Assembly (NCBI RefSeq): GCF_009760405.1
Contig: NZ_WRPP01000007.1
Location: forward strand, 1-64,000
Reading direction: 5' to 3'
DNA: 64,000 bases
Source of the DNA: Nocardia terrae
GTDB lineage: Bacteria > Actinomycetota > Actinomycetes > Mycobacteriales > Mycobacteriaceae
Part shown: piece by piece, positions 1-8,282 of the stretch
How positions within the stretch are numbered: the first letter of the stretch is position 1
Layout of the letters: each line of letters begins with the position of its first letter
The notes under the pieces: generated by a model
Told to the model about the DNA's origin: nothing
The model's input: only the letters and a program-made list of their open reading frames with translations
The model's database searches: none
Translations under genes and position numbers: made by a program

Positions 1-18
1 GCGACCGGCCACGGATCG

Positions 19-333
19 CTAGGACACCGAAGCGCCCACTCCGCCGGACTGGGCGGCGGCCGAGCCGGTCCCGGTGAGACCGTTCAGCAGCGGGGTGATC
101 GAGCTGCTGCCGCTGCTGGTGCCCGACGGGGAGGGCGTCGGCTTCGGCGTCGGGGTGGGCGTGGGGGTCGGGGTCGGCGTGGGAGTCGGCCCGCAGTCGG
201 TACCGCTGATGGCGACGGCGGTGTTGTCCTGCCCGACCGTGTCCGCACCGGCGAACGAGGCGGAGAGGGTGACGGCGGTGGAAATGGCTGCGATGCCCAC
301 GGCACCCAGACCGATGCGGCGAATGCTCTTCAT
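19..333 (-). CDS. Small secreted protein with Pro-Thr repeat
   Basis: A 104-residue exported protein of unknown function. Residues 1-30 form a signal peptide (MKSIRR start, hydrophobic core, cleavage likely after FAGA). The mature part has a short Asn/Thr-rich stretch, a Pro-Thr repeat at about residues 49-69, and a Ser/Gly-rich tail. The signal peptide (IRR-x-GL-x-A-x-GIAAIS) and the C-terminal motif (SSI-x-P-x-L) match the exported protein encoded at 1798-2247, and the upstream regions match too, so the two are paralogs whose central parts have diverged. The PT linker suggests a wall-spanning stalk; that is inference. Only one Cys remains after cleavage. Confidence 0.75.
   Translation of the reverse strand: MKSIRRIGLGAVGIAAISTAVTLSASFAGADTVGQDNTAVAISGTDCGPTPTPTPTPTPTPTPKPTPSPSGTSSGSSSITPLLNGLTGTGSAAAQSGGVGASVS
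127..189 (-). repeat. Pro-Thr coding repeat
   Basis: About ten PT/PK/PS dipeptides in tandem inside the first small secreted protein. The DNA is a G/T-rich run of near-identical hexamers, so its length is probably unstable between strains. Confidence 0.8.
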
Positions 334-340
334 AGAACAG

Positions 341-397
341 TTTCCTTATGGTGCAAGACATTCCCTGGGGTCGGGAATGATGCGAAACGATAGTGCT
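341..397 (-). promoter_or_regulatory. Upstream block shared by two secreted-protein genes (copy A)
   Basis: Immediately upstream of the secreted gene ending at 19. It contains TTTCCTTA, TGCAAG, CATTCCC and GCGAAACG on the plus strand in the same order and spacing as at 2283-2342, upstream of the paralog. AAGGAAA on the minus strand acts as ribosome binding site here. The conserved stretch probably holds the promoter, and it runs a few bases into the 3' end of the neighbouring TetR gene. Confidence 0.5.
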
Positions 398-970
398 TCA
401 GAGTGTTGGAGTCCAGACCCGCAACTGCGCCGCCACCGCCCGCGCCACCAGCGCTTCGACATCGGTCCCGGGCGCGATCGCCTCGATGCTGCGATTGGCC
501 ACCACCACGGCGATGCCGTGCAGATGGGTCCACAGGCTCAGCGCACGTTCGCCGGTGGGGTCGGGCGCACATTCGGCGACGAGATCGCGCCAGCGCGCGA
601 ACATCGGCAGCGTCGTATTCGCCCGCAGGTTCTCACCCGCGCCCTCCAGTAGATCGTGGCGGAACATGAGCGTGAACATTTCCGGGCGAGCGGTCGCGAA
701 CTCTATATACGCCAGACATGTGCGAAGCACTCGCGTTTCGGCTGTATCGCCTTGCACCGCTTCGATTTCGGCCCGCAATTCCGCGTAACCGCGCGCCGCG
801 ATCGCCGCCAGCAGCGAATTGTGCGTGGGGAAATACCGCCGCGGCGCACCGTGCGACACCCCGGCTTCGCGGGCAATGGCCCGCAGGCCGAGCTGTGCCG
901 CGCCCACCTCTTCGAGCATGGCGACGCCCGCAGTGACCAGCCGTTCTCGCAGTGGCTCAACCGAAGTCAT
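398..970 (-). CDS. TetR/AcrR family regulator (WHG-type C-terminus)
   Basis: A 190-aa one-component repressor. The N-terminal helix-turn-helix covers about residues 10-55 (LRAIAREAGVSHGAPRRYFP). The C-terminal part has the pattern AYIEFATARPEMFTLMF, typical of the WHG subgroup. It is divergent from the acyltransferase gene at 1070, and the 99-bp gap holds two identical 15-bp palindromes, which are the likely operators for autoregulation and control of the acyltransferase. The ligand is unknown; acyl or lipid compounds are plausible from the neighbour, by inference only. Confidence 0.88.
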   Translation of the reverse strand: MTSVEPLRERLVTAGVAMLEEVGAAQLGLRAIAREAGVSHGAPRRYFPTHNSLLAAIAARGYAELRAEIEAVQGDTAETRVLRTCLAYIEFATARPEMFTLMFRHDLLEGAGENLRANTTLPMFARWRDLVAECAPDPTGERALSLWTHLHGIAVVVANRSIEAIAPGTDVEALVARAVAAQLRVWTPTL

Positions 971-991
971 GCGTCACATTCTCCTGGTTCG

Positions 992-1006
992 GTAGACACT
1001 GTCTAC
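992..1006. promoter_or_regulatory. TetR operator palindrome, site 1
   Basis: GTAGACACTGTCTAC is a perfect inverted repeat around one central base (7-bp arms). An identical site begins exactly 40 bp downstream. It lies 22 bp upstream of the TetR start codon, as expected for an autorepressor operator. Confidence 0.75.
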
Positions 1007-1031
1007 TCGGGTGGGGTAGGAAGGGTGTCGA

Positions 1032-1046
1032 GTAGACACTGTCTAC
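1032..1046. promoter_or_regulatory. TetR operator palindrome, site 2
   Basis: Second identical copy of GTAGACACTGTCTAC, 24 bp upstream of the acyltransferase ATG. The 40-bp centre-to-centre spacing is near four helical turns, so dimers on both sites would face roughly the same side of the DNA. Confidence 0.75.
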
Positions 1047-1069
1047 GCTCGCGACTCCGGAGGGTTCAT

Positions 1070-1735
1070 ATGTGGTACTGGCTGCTGAAGCACGTCATGG
1101 TGGGGCCGGTGCTGCGGCTGCTGGGGCGACCGAGGATCGAAGGGCTGCACCACGTCCCGGCCGACGGGCCGGTCATTATCGCGGCCAACCATCTGGCCGT
1201 GGTGGATTCGCTCTACCTGTGCCTGGTGCTGCGGCGGAAGGTCACCTTCATCGCCAAGCAGGAGTACTTCACCGAGGGCGGATTCCGGGGGCGGCTCAAT
1301 CGCTTCGTCATGAACGCCACCGGACAGGTGCCGGTCGACCGCACCGGCGGTAGCGCGGGATCCGATTCACTCGCGGCGGCCGTGCGGATTCTGGAGTCGG
1401 GCGGCATCTGGGGAATCCACCCCGAGGGCACACGTTCGCCCGATGGCCGCATCTATCGCGGGCGCACCGGTGTGATCCGAGTGGCGATGCAGACGGGCGC
1501 CCCGGTCATCCCGGTCGTGCTGTCCGGCACCGACCGGGTCAACCCGCGCGATCGCCGCTTCCTGCGTCCCGCCAAGGTCCGCATCTCCTTCGGCCATCCG
1601 CGTCATTTCCTGCCCGCGGGCCAGCAGGCCGTGCGCCGGGCCACCGATGAACTCATGGCCGACATCGTGAGCCGCTCCGGCCGCCCCTATGTCGATTGCT
1701 ACGCGACCACTTTCAAGAACCGGGCCGCCGCGTAG
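1070..1735 (+). CDS. 1-acyl-glycerol-3-phosphate acyltransferase family protein (PlsC-like)
   Basis: A 221-aa membrane-associated acyltransferase expected to transfer an acyl group to a lysophospholipid or related acceptor. Motif I is degenerate: AANHLAVVDS (about residue 42) gives NHxxxxD instead of HxxxxD in its usual setting. Motif III is HPEGTRSPDG (about residue 121), and a GVIRVA-x-Q-x-GAPVIPV block follows. The ATG at 1070 is chosen because GGAGGG sits 5 nt upstream and because longer forms read through the operator region. It is divergently paired with the TetR gene, which probably represses it. The real acceptor is not predictable from sequence. Confidence 0.88.
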   Translation: MWYWLLKHVMVGPVLRLLGRPRIEGLHHVPADGPVIIAANHLAVVDSLYLCLVLRRKVTFIAKQEYFTEGGFRGRLNRFVMNATGQVPVDRTGGSAGSDSLAAAVRILESGGIWGIHPEGTRSPDGRIYRGRTGVIRVAMQTGAPVIPVVLSGTDRVNPRDRRFLRPAKVRISFGHPRHFLPAGQQAVRRATDELMADIVSRSGRPYVDCYATTFKNRAAA

Positions 1736-1741
1736 AACGAT

Positions 1742-1790
1742 GAACGGCCGGTCTTTCGGATCCCGCGGGCATCCGAAAGACCGGCCGTTC
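1742..1790. terminator. Bidirectional hairpin terminator
   Basis: A perfect 20-bp inverted repeat (GAACGGCCGGTCTTTCGGAT and its complement) with a 9-nt loop sits between the convergent acyltransferase and secreted-protein genes. There is no long T-run, as is usual in actinomycetes. Confidence 0.85.
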
Positions 1791-1797
1791 TCGAGTG

Positions 1798-2247
1798 CTA
1801 GCTGACGCGCGAGTTGGCGCTCGAGCCGCCGAAGGTGTTGGTGAGCATCGGGATGATCGAGCTGGCGCTGCCGGTGTTGGTCGTGTTCGAGTTCGACGCG
1901 GCCGCGACGGTGACGTCCACCGGGCCGACGACCGTGCTGCTGCCGTTGAGCTGCACCGTGATGTGGTGGGTGCCCGTGGAGTTGGGGGTCCAGTAGATGG
2001 CGGCGGTGGTGTTGGAGCCGGACGGCGAGGCGGTGCCGACGGAGACGTTGTTGTCGAACACGTTCGCGGAGACGTTGGAGGCACCGGTGTTCACGGTGAT
2101 CGTGTAGGTCGCGCCGACCGTGTAGCCGCTGCCCGACACGGTCAGGCCATTGGCGGTGGTGTCCGCCGCGGCGAAGGGTGCGGCGACGGTGGCGGAGATG
2201 GCGGCGATACCCGCGGCGCTCAGGCCAACCCGGCGGATGTTCTTCAT
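1798..2247 (-). CDS. Small secreted protein, paralog of the PT-repeat protein
   Basis: A 149-aa exported protein. The start MKNIRRVGLS is preferred over a longer frame because it gives a canonical signal peptide (cleavage near AAADT, about residue 30) and matches the paralog ending at 19. The mature part is a Thr/Asn/Ser-rich beta-rich domain with alternating hydrophobic strands (ITVNTG, HHITVQL, VDVTVA), resembling a bacterial Ig-like fold. It ends in SASSIIPMLTN, close to the tail of its paralog. No Cys or enzyme motif is seen. A surface or envelope role is likely, with specific function unknown. Confidence 0.78.
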   Translation of the reverse strand: MKNIRRVGLSAAGIAAISATVAAPFAAADTTANGLTVSGSGYTVGATYTITVNTGASNVSANVFDNNVSVGTASPSGSNTTAAIYWTPNSTGTHHITVQLNGSSTVVGPVDVTVAAASNSNTTNTGSASSIIPMLTNTFGGSSANSRVS

Positions 2248-2282
2248 CAATCTTTTCCCAACTGGCGGTTTTTGCACTCGTA

Positions 2283-2342
2283 TTTCCTTACGATGCAAGG
2301 CATTCCCCCCGAGGAAGCCATGCGAAACGCTAGTATGTCAGA
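2283..2342 (-). promoter_or_regulatory. Upstream block shared by two secreted-protein genes (copy B)
   Basis: Second copy of the block at 341-402, with TTTCCTTA, TGCAAGG, CATTCCC, GCGAAACG, TAGT and TCAGA in the same order. Here the block ends about 35 nt farther from the start codon, so the conserved part is more likely promoter or operator than ribosome binding site. Confidence 0.5.
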
Positions 2343-2628
2343 TTTTCGACAAGCGGGCCGGGAAATAGCTGGATAATTTCTGGCAATGCGCGAGCTGCGC
2401 GTGGCGAGGGGTGGTGAAAGCCCCCTCCGGCCGCATGTTAGAGTCGTCAGGTTGTCTCGGCGAGGGTGTGGCACCCAGTTGTCCACCGTGATCGACGCGG
2501 CTCGGCCATTTCGGCCGTCCATGTTGGTCTTTCGCCGACGAGCAGACCACTTACAGCCAGGGCGGCCCCGTCGCCTGGCGACCAGCTGACATTACAGCCC
2601 GGACGAGCCGTAGGGAGTAGACACAGTC
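2343..2628 (+). other. Intergenic leader of rplY
   Basis: About 290 bases without a supported gene. It must contain the rplY promoter and 5' leader. GTAGGGAG lies about 10 nt before the rplY ATG. I see no strong hairpin or known riboswitch motif. Confidence 0.5.
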
Positions 2629-3225
2629 ATGTCCGACGCCAACCTTCTCGCAGCCACCGTACGCACCGAGTTCGGCAAGGGCGCTGCCCGCCGTACCCGC
2701 CGCGACGGCAATGTTCCCGCCGTGCTCTACGGCCACAACGAGGAGCCGCAGCACCTGTCGGTGAACGCCCAGGCGTTCGCGGCCATCCTGCGTGAGCACG
2801 GCACCAACGCCGTGCTGAACCTGGACATCGCCGGCAAGAAGCAGCTGGCGCTGACCAAGTCGGTCGTCGTCCACCCGATCCGCCGCTACATCGAGCACGC
2901 CGACCTGCTGATCGTGCGTCGTGGCGAGAAGGTCACCGCCGACGTGAGCATCGCCCTGGTCGGCGACGCCGCCTCCGGCACCCTGGTCCAGCAGGACACC
3001 ATCGTGCTGTCCATCGAGGCCGACGCCCTGAACATCCCCGAGTCCATCGAGATCTCCATCGAGGGCGTCGAGGCCGGCACCCAGATCCTCGCGGGCCAGA
3101 TCGCGCTGCCGAAGGGCGCCACCCTGGCCGGCGACCCCGAGGCCCTGATCGTCAACATCATCGCCGCCCCGGCCGCCGCCGCGGAAGCGGGCGAAGAGGC
3201 CGCCGAGGAAGCCGCCGCGGAGTAA
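2629..3225 (+). CDS. rplY: 50S ribosomal protein L25 / general stress protein Ctc
   Basis: A 198-aa long-form bacterial L25. The N-terminal domain (about residues 1-95) binds 5S rRNA and starts LLAATVRTEFGKGAARRTRR, rich in basic residues. The TL5/Ctc C-terminal beta domain (about 100-185) follows, then an Ala/Glu-rich tail typical of actinobacteria. The pth gene starts 25 bp downstream, matching the conserved rplY-pth pair in mycobacteria. The sequence fits the family throughout. Confidence 0.96.
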   Translation: MSDANLLAATVRTEFGKGAARRTRRDGNVPAVLYGHNEEPQHLSVNAQAFAAILREHGTNAVLNLDIAGKKQLALTKSVVVHPIRRYIEHADLLIVRRGEKVTADVSIALVGDAASGTLVQQDTIVLSIEADALNIPESIEISIEGVEAGTQILAGQIALPKGATLAGDPEALIVNIIAAPAAAAEAGEEAAEEAAAE

Positions 3226-3250
3226 CTCCCTACTCCTGTAACGGTTCTCG

Positions 3251-3832
3251 ATGACCGAGGCAACTGCCGGGCCCGTGCTCGTGGTCGGTCTGGGTAACCC
3301 CGGATCCGAATACGAGCGCACCCGGCACAATGTCGGTTTCATGGTCGCCGATGTGCTCGCGGAGCGCGTCGGCGGCCGTTTCACCGTGCACAAGAAGTCC
3401 GGCGCGGATCTGCTCGAGGCCCGCCTGGACGGGCGCAAGGTGCTGCTGGCCAAGCCGCGCACCTACATGAACCTGTCCGGGCGGCCCGTCGCGGCACTGG
3501 CCAAATTCTTCTCCGTCCCCGCCACCGAGGTGATCGTCGTCCACGACGAACTCGACCTCGATTTCGGTGTCATCCGCCTCAAGCGCGGTGGCGGCGAGGG
3601 TGGGCACAATGGGCTGCGGTCTATTTCGCAGGCCCTCACCACCAAGGACTATCTGCGCGTCCGCTTCGGCATCGGCCGCCCGCCGGGCCGCCAGGACCCC
3701 GCGGACTACGTCCTCAAGCCCTTCTCCGCGCCGGAGCGCAAAGAGGTTCCGGTGATCGTCGAGCAGGCCGCGGACGCGGTGGAGCTATTGCTGCGCGTGG
3801 GTCTCGAAACCGCGCAGAACCAATTGCACTGA
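3251..3832 (+). CDS. pth: Peptidyl-tRNA hydrolase
   Basis: A 193-aa enzyme that cleaves the ester bond of peptidyl-tRNA released from stalled ribosomes, recycling tRNA. Family signatures are GLGNPGSEYERTRHNVGF (residues 13-30, with the catalytic His at about 26), the conserved Asn in TYMNLSG, HDELDLDFG with the catalytic Asp, and GGGEGGHNGLRS for tRNA binding. Length equals the mycobacterial enzyme. It is co-directional with rplY and very probably co-transcribed. Confidence 0.97.
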   Translation: MTEATAGPVLVVGLGNPGSEYERTRHNVGFMVADVLAERVGGRFTVHKKSGADLLEARLDGRKVLLAKPRTYMNLSGRPVAALAKFFSVPATEVIVVHDELDLDFGVIRLKRGGGEGGHNGLRSISQALTTKDYLRVRFGIGRPPGRQDPADYVLKPFSAPERKEVPVIVEQAADAVELLLRVGLETAQNQLH

Positions 3833-3953
3833 CCCGCCTCCCCGGAACTTCAGCGGGCGGCGCAGTGCCGTCGCCCGTTCCTGACCCGTGCCGGCGGTTT
3901 GGTGCCGAACCGATTTCGGGCGTACCCCGTGAGTTACCCCGGTCGGCGCGAAA

Positions 3954-5606
3954 TCAGTTGTCGCGCAGGGATACGGCCGTGGCGGATCGGCGCAGTTTGC
4001 CCGAGGACGTCTTGGGCAGAGCGCCCGGACCCAATACCGTCACGCTGCGCGGACGGACCCCTACCTCCGAGAACACCGCGTGCACGATGTCGTGCTCGAT
4101 GCGGCGCACTTCGTCCGGATTCTGATGATCGTTGGATTCGACCACGACGGCGAAGCTTTCGCGTTTCTGGCCCGCGTCCAGACGTACGGCCACCGCGTTG
4201 CCGGGCCGAACGCCCTTGACGCGCAAGGCCGCTCGCTCGATGTCGGTGGGGAAGATATTGCGGCCCGCCATGATGATGACGTCCTTGATGCGGCCGCACA
4301 CCACGATCAGGCCGTTCTCGGTGAAGTAGCCGATATCGCCGGTGTCGAGCCAGCCCTCGGCGTCCTGGGCGGGGCGGAAGCCGTCCACGGTGACATAGCC
4401 GGAAGTGACTGCCGGACCGCGTAATTCGATCACGCCGACGCTGCGGATGGGCAGCGGCTGATGTTCGGCGTCGACCACGCGGCCCTCCAGGTTGTCGACC
4501 AGGTACCCGAGGGTGGGCAGGCGGCGGGTATTGCCGTGATGGCTTTCGGGGTGCCGGACGGGGACCGCCTTGCCGAGCGCCTCCAGCAGATCGGCGTCGA
4601 CGACGTCGAGCACCTGACCCAGGCCGGGGTCGGGGATGGAGACGGCCAGGGTGGTCTCGGCCATCCCGTAGACCGGGGTCAGAGCCATCGGGTTGAGGCC
4701 GAAGCGTTTTCCGGCGTCGGCGAGCGCGTCCATGGTGTCGGCGTCGACGGGTTCCGCGCCGTTCCACATGTAGCGGACACTGCTCAGATCGACCGCGCCG
4801 TCCTCGGCGTTGCGCAGCCGGCGGGCCAGCAGCGAATAGGCGAAATTCGGTGCGGCGGTGACGGTTCCCCGATACTTCGAGATGAGTTCGGCCCACAGGA
4901 TGGGGCGGGTCAGGAAGTCCAGCGGCGTCACGCACACCACCTCCGCGCCGAATTGCATCGGCACGCTGAGGAATCCGACCATGCCCATGTCGTGGAACAG
5001 CGGCAGCCAGCTGATCATCACGTCGTCGTCGAGCTGGAATTTCACCCGGTCGAACATGGCGTAGGCGTTGACGTAGAAATTGCCGTGCGTGATCCGCACG
5101 GCCTTGGGGGAGCCGGTGGAGCCGGACGTCAACTGTTGCAGGGCGATAGCGTCATCGTCCGTCTCCACCGGGTCCGTGGGTGGGCCCGCGCGCATCGCGT
5201 CGATGGTGATCACCGCGATGCCGCGCTCGCGCAGCAGCGGTTCCGCGATCTCGAACGGCGCGCCCAGAATCACCGCCCGCGCCTCGATCATGCCGAGCAC
5301 GGTCTCGGTGTCGCGGGTCCACACCTGCAAGTCGGTGCGCGGGGTCGGCTGGTGCAGCATGGTGATCGAGGCCCCGCGCATCCACACCGCCTGGCAGGCC
5401 GGGGCGATGTCGACCGGCATGCCGGCCAGCACGCCCACCGCGTCGCCCGGGCCGATCCCGGCGGCCGCCAGACCGCCCGCCATGTGACGGGCGATCTCGT
5501 GGATCTCTCCCCAGCCGTGGCGCACCGGCGCAGCCGGTTCCCCGGTCACCAGCCCCCGGTTCGAGACGCGGGCGGTGGCATACATTTCCTCGGTGAAGCG
5601 GCTCAC
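3954..5606 (-). CDS. Fatty acyl-AMP ligase / acyl-CoA synthetase (Pks16-like)
   Basis: A 550-aa adenylate-forming enzyme. The P-loop LTSGSTGSPKAVRITHGN is at about residues 158-175. LPLFHDMGM, the A5 motif YGMAETT, the A7 aspartate in WLDTGDIG, the A8 motif GRIKDVIIMAGRNIFP and the A10 lysine in LPKTSSGKLRR are all present. It activates a carboxylic acid as acyl-AMP for loading onto CoA or a carrier protein. The match in neighbourhood (rplY, pth) and length supports orthology to M. tuberculosis Rv1013, named pks16 although it is not a polyketide synthase. Substrate unknown. It is convergent with pth. Confidence 0.9.
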   Translation of the reverse strand: MSRFTEEMYATARVSNRGLVTGEPAAPVRHGWGEIHEIARHMAGGLAAAGIGPGDAVGVLAGMPVDIAPACQAVWMRGASITMLHQPTPRTDLQVWTRDTETVLGMIEARAVILGAPFEIAEPLLRERGIAVITIDAMRAGPPTDPVETDDDAIALQQLTSGSTGSPKAVRITHGNFYVNAYAMFDRVKFQLDDDVMISWLPLFHDMGMVGFLSVPMQFGAEVVCVTPLDFLTRPILWAELISKYRGTVTAAPNFAYSLLARRLRNAEDGAVDLSSVRYMWNGAEPVDADTMDALADAGKRFGLNPMALTPVYGMAETTLAVSIPDPGLGQVLDVVDADLLEALGKAVPVRHPESHHGNTRRLPTLGYLVDNLEGRVVDAEHQPLPIRSVGVIELRGPAVTSGYVTVDGFRPAQDAEGWLDTGDIGYFTENGLIVVCGRIKDVIIMAGRNIFPTDIERAALRVKGVRPGNAVAVRLDAGQKRESFAVVVESNDHQNPDEVRRIEHDIVHAVFSEVGVRPRSVTVLGPGALPKTSSGKLRRSATAVSLRDN

Positions 5607-5691
5607 GATCGACTCCTCAAACGCGTAACCAGCACCACCAATATCCCGCGCCGAGTGAAGGCTGTTAACGGTTTTCGGGGTATGCGGCCGG

Positions 5692-6864
5692 TTATGCGAG
5701 GGTTCGGACCGCTCCGATGAAGCGATCCAGATCCTCGAAGCTCACGAAGCAGTGCGGGGAGGCCCGGACCACCGAGTTCAGTTCGCGCGCGGACATATCC
5801 AGCAGGGTCGAGCCGCGGAAGCTGACCGTGACCGTGATGGCCTCGGCGGCCAGGCGGTCGCGCACCTGCACCGGTTCCAGGCCGTCGACGGTGAAGGAGA
5901 CGAGGCCCGCGTGCTGGGTGCCGCGGTCGCGCACGTCCACGCCCGGGATCTCCTGCAGGGCCTTGCGCAGGTACTCGGCGCGCTCGGCGACGGCCGCGTA
6001 GACCGCGGCCGGGCCCAGGTCGAGCAGGTAGCGCACGGCCGCGCCCAGGCCCAGGCGGGCCGCCACGGCGTGCTCCCAGAATTCGAAGCGGCTGGCGTCG
6101 GGGGACAGCACGTAGTCGTCGGGCGCGGTCCATTCGGCGCTGTGCAGGTCCAGGCGGGTGGGTTCGAGGCTCAGCGCCAGGTCCGGCCGGACGTAGAGGA
6201 AGCCGGTGCCGCGCGGCCCGCGCAGCCATTTGCGCCCCGTCGCGGACAGCGCGTCCACATCGAGCTCGGCGACGTCCAGCGGCAGTTGACCGGCCGACTG
6301 GCAGGCGTCCAGCAGCACCAGCGCGCCCACCCGGTGCGCGAGCCGGGCGGCCTCGGCGACCGGATTCACCAGACCGCCGTTGGTCGGAACATGAACCAGT
6401 GACACCAGTTTCACGCGTTCGTCGAGCATGTCCTCGAGCGCGTCGAGGTCGAGCTGACCGCTGGAGTCGCTGGGAATTGCCTCCACGGTCGCGCCGCTCT
6501 GGCGGGCGCGTTGCAGGGCGGCGATGGCATTGCTGCCGTAGTCCGCGCCGGAGATCAGGACGCGGTCGCCGGGGGAGAGCGGGACCGAGTAGAAGAAGTC
6601 GCTCCACGAACGGCTGGCGCTGTCGCTGAGGGCCAGCGCCGCGGGATCGGCGTTGATCAACTCCGCGATGGCGGTCCGGACGTCGTGCAGGTCGTCGATG
6701 CGCTCGTTCGCGGCGCGGTAACCACCGATCTCGGCCTCGCGCCGCAGGTGATCGATGGTGGTGTCGACGACGATCCGTGGGGGCAGTGAGGAGCCCGCAC
6801 TATCGAGAAATACTTGATTTTCACAACCTGGCGTATCCGCCCGTAACCCCGCGATGTCCAGCAT
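5692..6864 (-). CDS. egtE: EgtE-like PLP-dependent C-S lyase (aminotransferase class V)
   Basis: A 390-aa fold-type I PLP enzyme. LVSLVHVPTNGG, the PLP-pocket motif VLLDACQSAGQLPLDV and the Schiff-base lysine in SATGRKWLRGPRG (about residue 217) are clear. In ergothioneine biosynthesis EgtE removes pyruvate and ammonia from the hercynylcysteine sulfoxide made by EgtB and EgtC, releasing ergothioneine. It lies head-to-head with egtA (122-bp gap) instead of following egtD, so the assignment rests on context plus family. A kynureninase or cysteine desulfurase relative with another role is a weaker option. Confidence 0.85.
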   Translation of the reverse strand: MLDIAGLRADTPGCENQVFLDSAGSSLPPRIVVDTTIDHLRREAEIGGYRAANERIDDLHDVRTAIAELINADPAALALSDSASRSWSDFFYSVPLSPGDRVLISGADYGSNAIAALQRARQSGATVEAIPSDSSGQLDLDALEDMLDERVKLVSLVHVPTNGGLVNPVAEAARLAHRVGALVLLDACQSAGQLPLDVAELDVDALSATGRKWLRGPRGTGFLYVRPDLALSLEPTRLDLHSAEWTAPDDYVLSPDASRFEFWEHAVAARLGLGAAVRYLLDLGPAAVYAAVAERAEYLRKALQEIPGVDVRDRGTQHAGLVSFTVDGLEPVQVRDRLAAEAITVTVSFRGSTLLDMSARELNSVVRASPHCFVSFEDLDRFIGAVRTLA

Positions 6865-6986
6865 GAAACGACCATATCGGTTGCGGTGTTCTCCATTTCG
6901 TCAGATTTCTTGTCACACTCCCTCGCTACTCTGGTTTGGGTCGCCGTCGGACCCCTGGCGGTGACCGCATCAGACGGAGGTTGGCA

Positions 6987-8282
6987 ATGGCTGTCACGGC
7001 GTCACCTACCGATGTGCTGCGAAGTGGCCTGACCGAAACCGAGCCCGGCCGCGAGTTCTCCTCGCGTGCGGCCGCCGAGGCTTATGTCGGGAAAGTCTGT
7101 TTCAAACAGGGCCCACCGCTGCTCATCGGTGCCGAACTCGAATGGCTCACCGCGCAAGGTGAACCTTCGGCATCCAACTCGCGTCCGGACCTCACGGTTC
7201 TCGCGGACGCACTCGGACCGCATGCGCCGCGGTCCATCTCCCCCGATTCCCCGGCCGTTCCGTTGCCGGGAGGCAGCCGGGTCACTCTCGAGCCCGGCGG
7301 TCAGATCGAACTGTCCAGTGCCCCGTTCGGCTCCGCCGCCGAACTGTGCGAGCGCTTGCGATCAGACGCGATCCGCCTGCGGGAACTACTCGAATCCCGC
7401 TCCATCCGAACCTTTTCCGCGGCCGCCGATGCGAATCGGCGGCCTTCGCGTGTGCTGCGGTTGCCGCGCTACCGGGCCATGGAGCAATCCTTTGCCGGTA
7501 TCGGGCCCTTCGGCGCGCTCATGATGTGCAATACCGCCGCCACCCAGGTCAGCGTCGACGCGGGGGCCGACCCCGCCGAGATCGCGAGCCGGTGGAACGC
7601 GCTGTATGTCATGGGTCCCGCCCTGCTGGCTGCTTTCGCCTGCTCACCCGACCTGCATGCCGCCCCGCCCGGTGCCTGGGCGTCCCAGCGCATGCGGGCC
7701 TGGCAGCGGCTCGACCAGCCGCGGACCCGCCCGCCCGTGCACGACTGGGCCGATCCCATCGCCGGGTACGCGCGCTGGGCCCTGGACGTGCCGCTGCTGT
7801 GCGTGCGGTCCCACACCCCCGACTGGGCGGCCCCGCCAGGAGCCACCTTCGCCGATTGGCTGTGCGGGGCCCTGGACGAGGAGATCGGGCGGCGGCCGGA
7901 TCGCTCGGATCTGGACTATCACCTCACCACCCTGTTCCCGCCGGTCCGCGCGGCCGGGCACCTCGAGGTCCGCTACCTCGACGCGCAGCCGGGCGACGGG
8001 TGGTCGGTGCCGGTCCACGCCATCGACGCGCTGCTGTCGGATCCCCGGACGATCGCTGAGGCGACGGCACTGGCCGCGCCCACCGCCGCCGTCTGGTCCG
8101 AGGCCGCGCGCCACGGACTGGACGATCCGGAGTTGCGCGCCGCCGCCGTCGCGCTGCTCGAGCTGGCCACCGCGCACGCCGCGACACCGGAGGCCGCCAA
8201 GGAACTGGTCGCCGCCGCCGATCGATGTCGCCGCGGCTCGCCGCCCGCGCAGGGCGAAGACGAATCGGGAGTTCTCTCATGA
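6987..8282 (+). CDS. egtA: Glutamate-cysteine ligase EgtA
   Basis: A 431-aa ATP-dependent ligase of the GCS2 family that makes gamma-glutamylcysteine, the thiol donor for EgtB. Visible motifs are IGAELEWL near residue 48, LEPGGQIELSS (substrate binding, about residue 110), and MCNTAATQVSVD. ATG at 6987 is preceded by ACGGAGG with 6-nt spacing. Its stop overlaps the egtB start (ATGA). First gene of the egtABCD operon. Confidence 0.95.
   Translation: MAVTASPTDVLRSGLTETEPGREFSSRAAAEAYVGKVCFKQGPPLLIGAELEWLTAQGEPSASNSRPDLTVLADALGPHAPRSISPDSPAVPLPGGSRVTLEPGGQIELSSAPFGSAAELCERLRSDAIRLRELLESRSIRTFSAAADANRRPSRVLRLPRYRAMEQSFAGIGPFGALMMCNTAATQVSVDAGADPAEIASRWNALYVMGPALLAAFACSPDLHAAPPGAWASQRMRAWQRLDQPRTRPPVHDWADPIAGYARWALDVPLLCVRSHTPDWAAPPGATFADWLCGALDEEIGRRPDRSDLDYHLTTLFPPVRAAGHLEVRYLDAQPGDGWSVPVHAIDALLSDPRTIAEATALAAPTAAVWSEAARHGLDDPELRAAAVALLELATAHAATPEAAKELVAAADRCRRGSPPAQGEDESGVLS

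Noticed and set aside
127..189. Short repeats near the left edge as a CRISPR-like array
   Set aside because: They are in-frame PT dipeptide codons in a secreted protein, with no spacers.
656..1069. N-terminal extension of the PlsC-like protein
   Set aside because: It would cover the TetR gene and both operator palindromes; the ATG at 1070 has a good ribosome binding site and begins the family-typical sequence.
4461..5720. Long plus-strand reading frame opposite the Pks16-like gene
   Set aside because: High GC at third positions creates long antisense frames; its His/Gly/Val-rich translation matches no family and the opposite strand carries a clear adenylate-forming enzyme.
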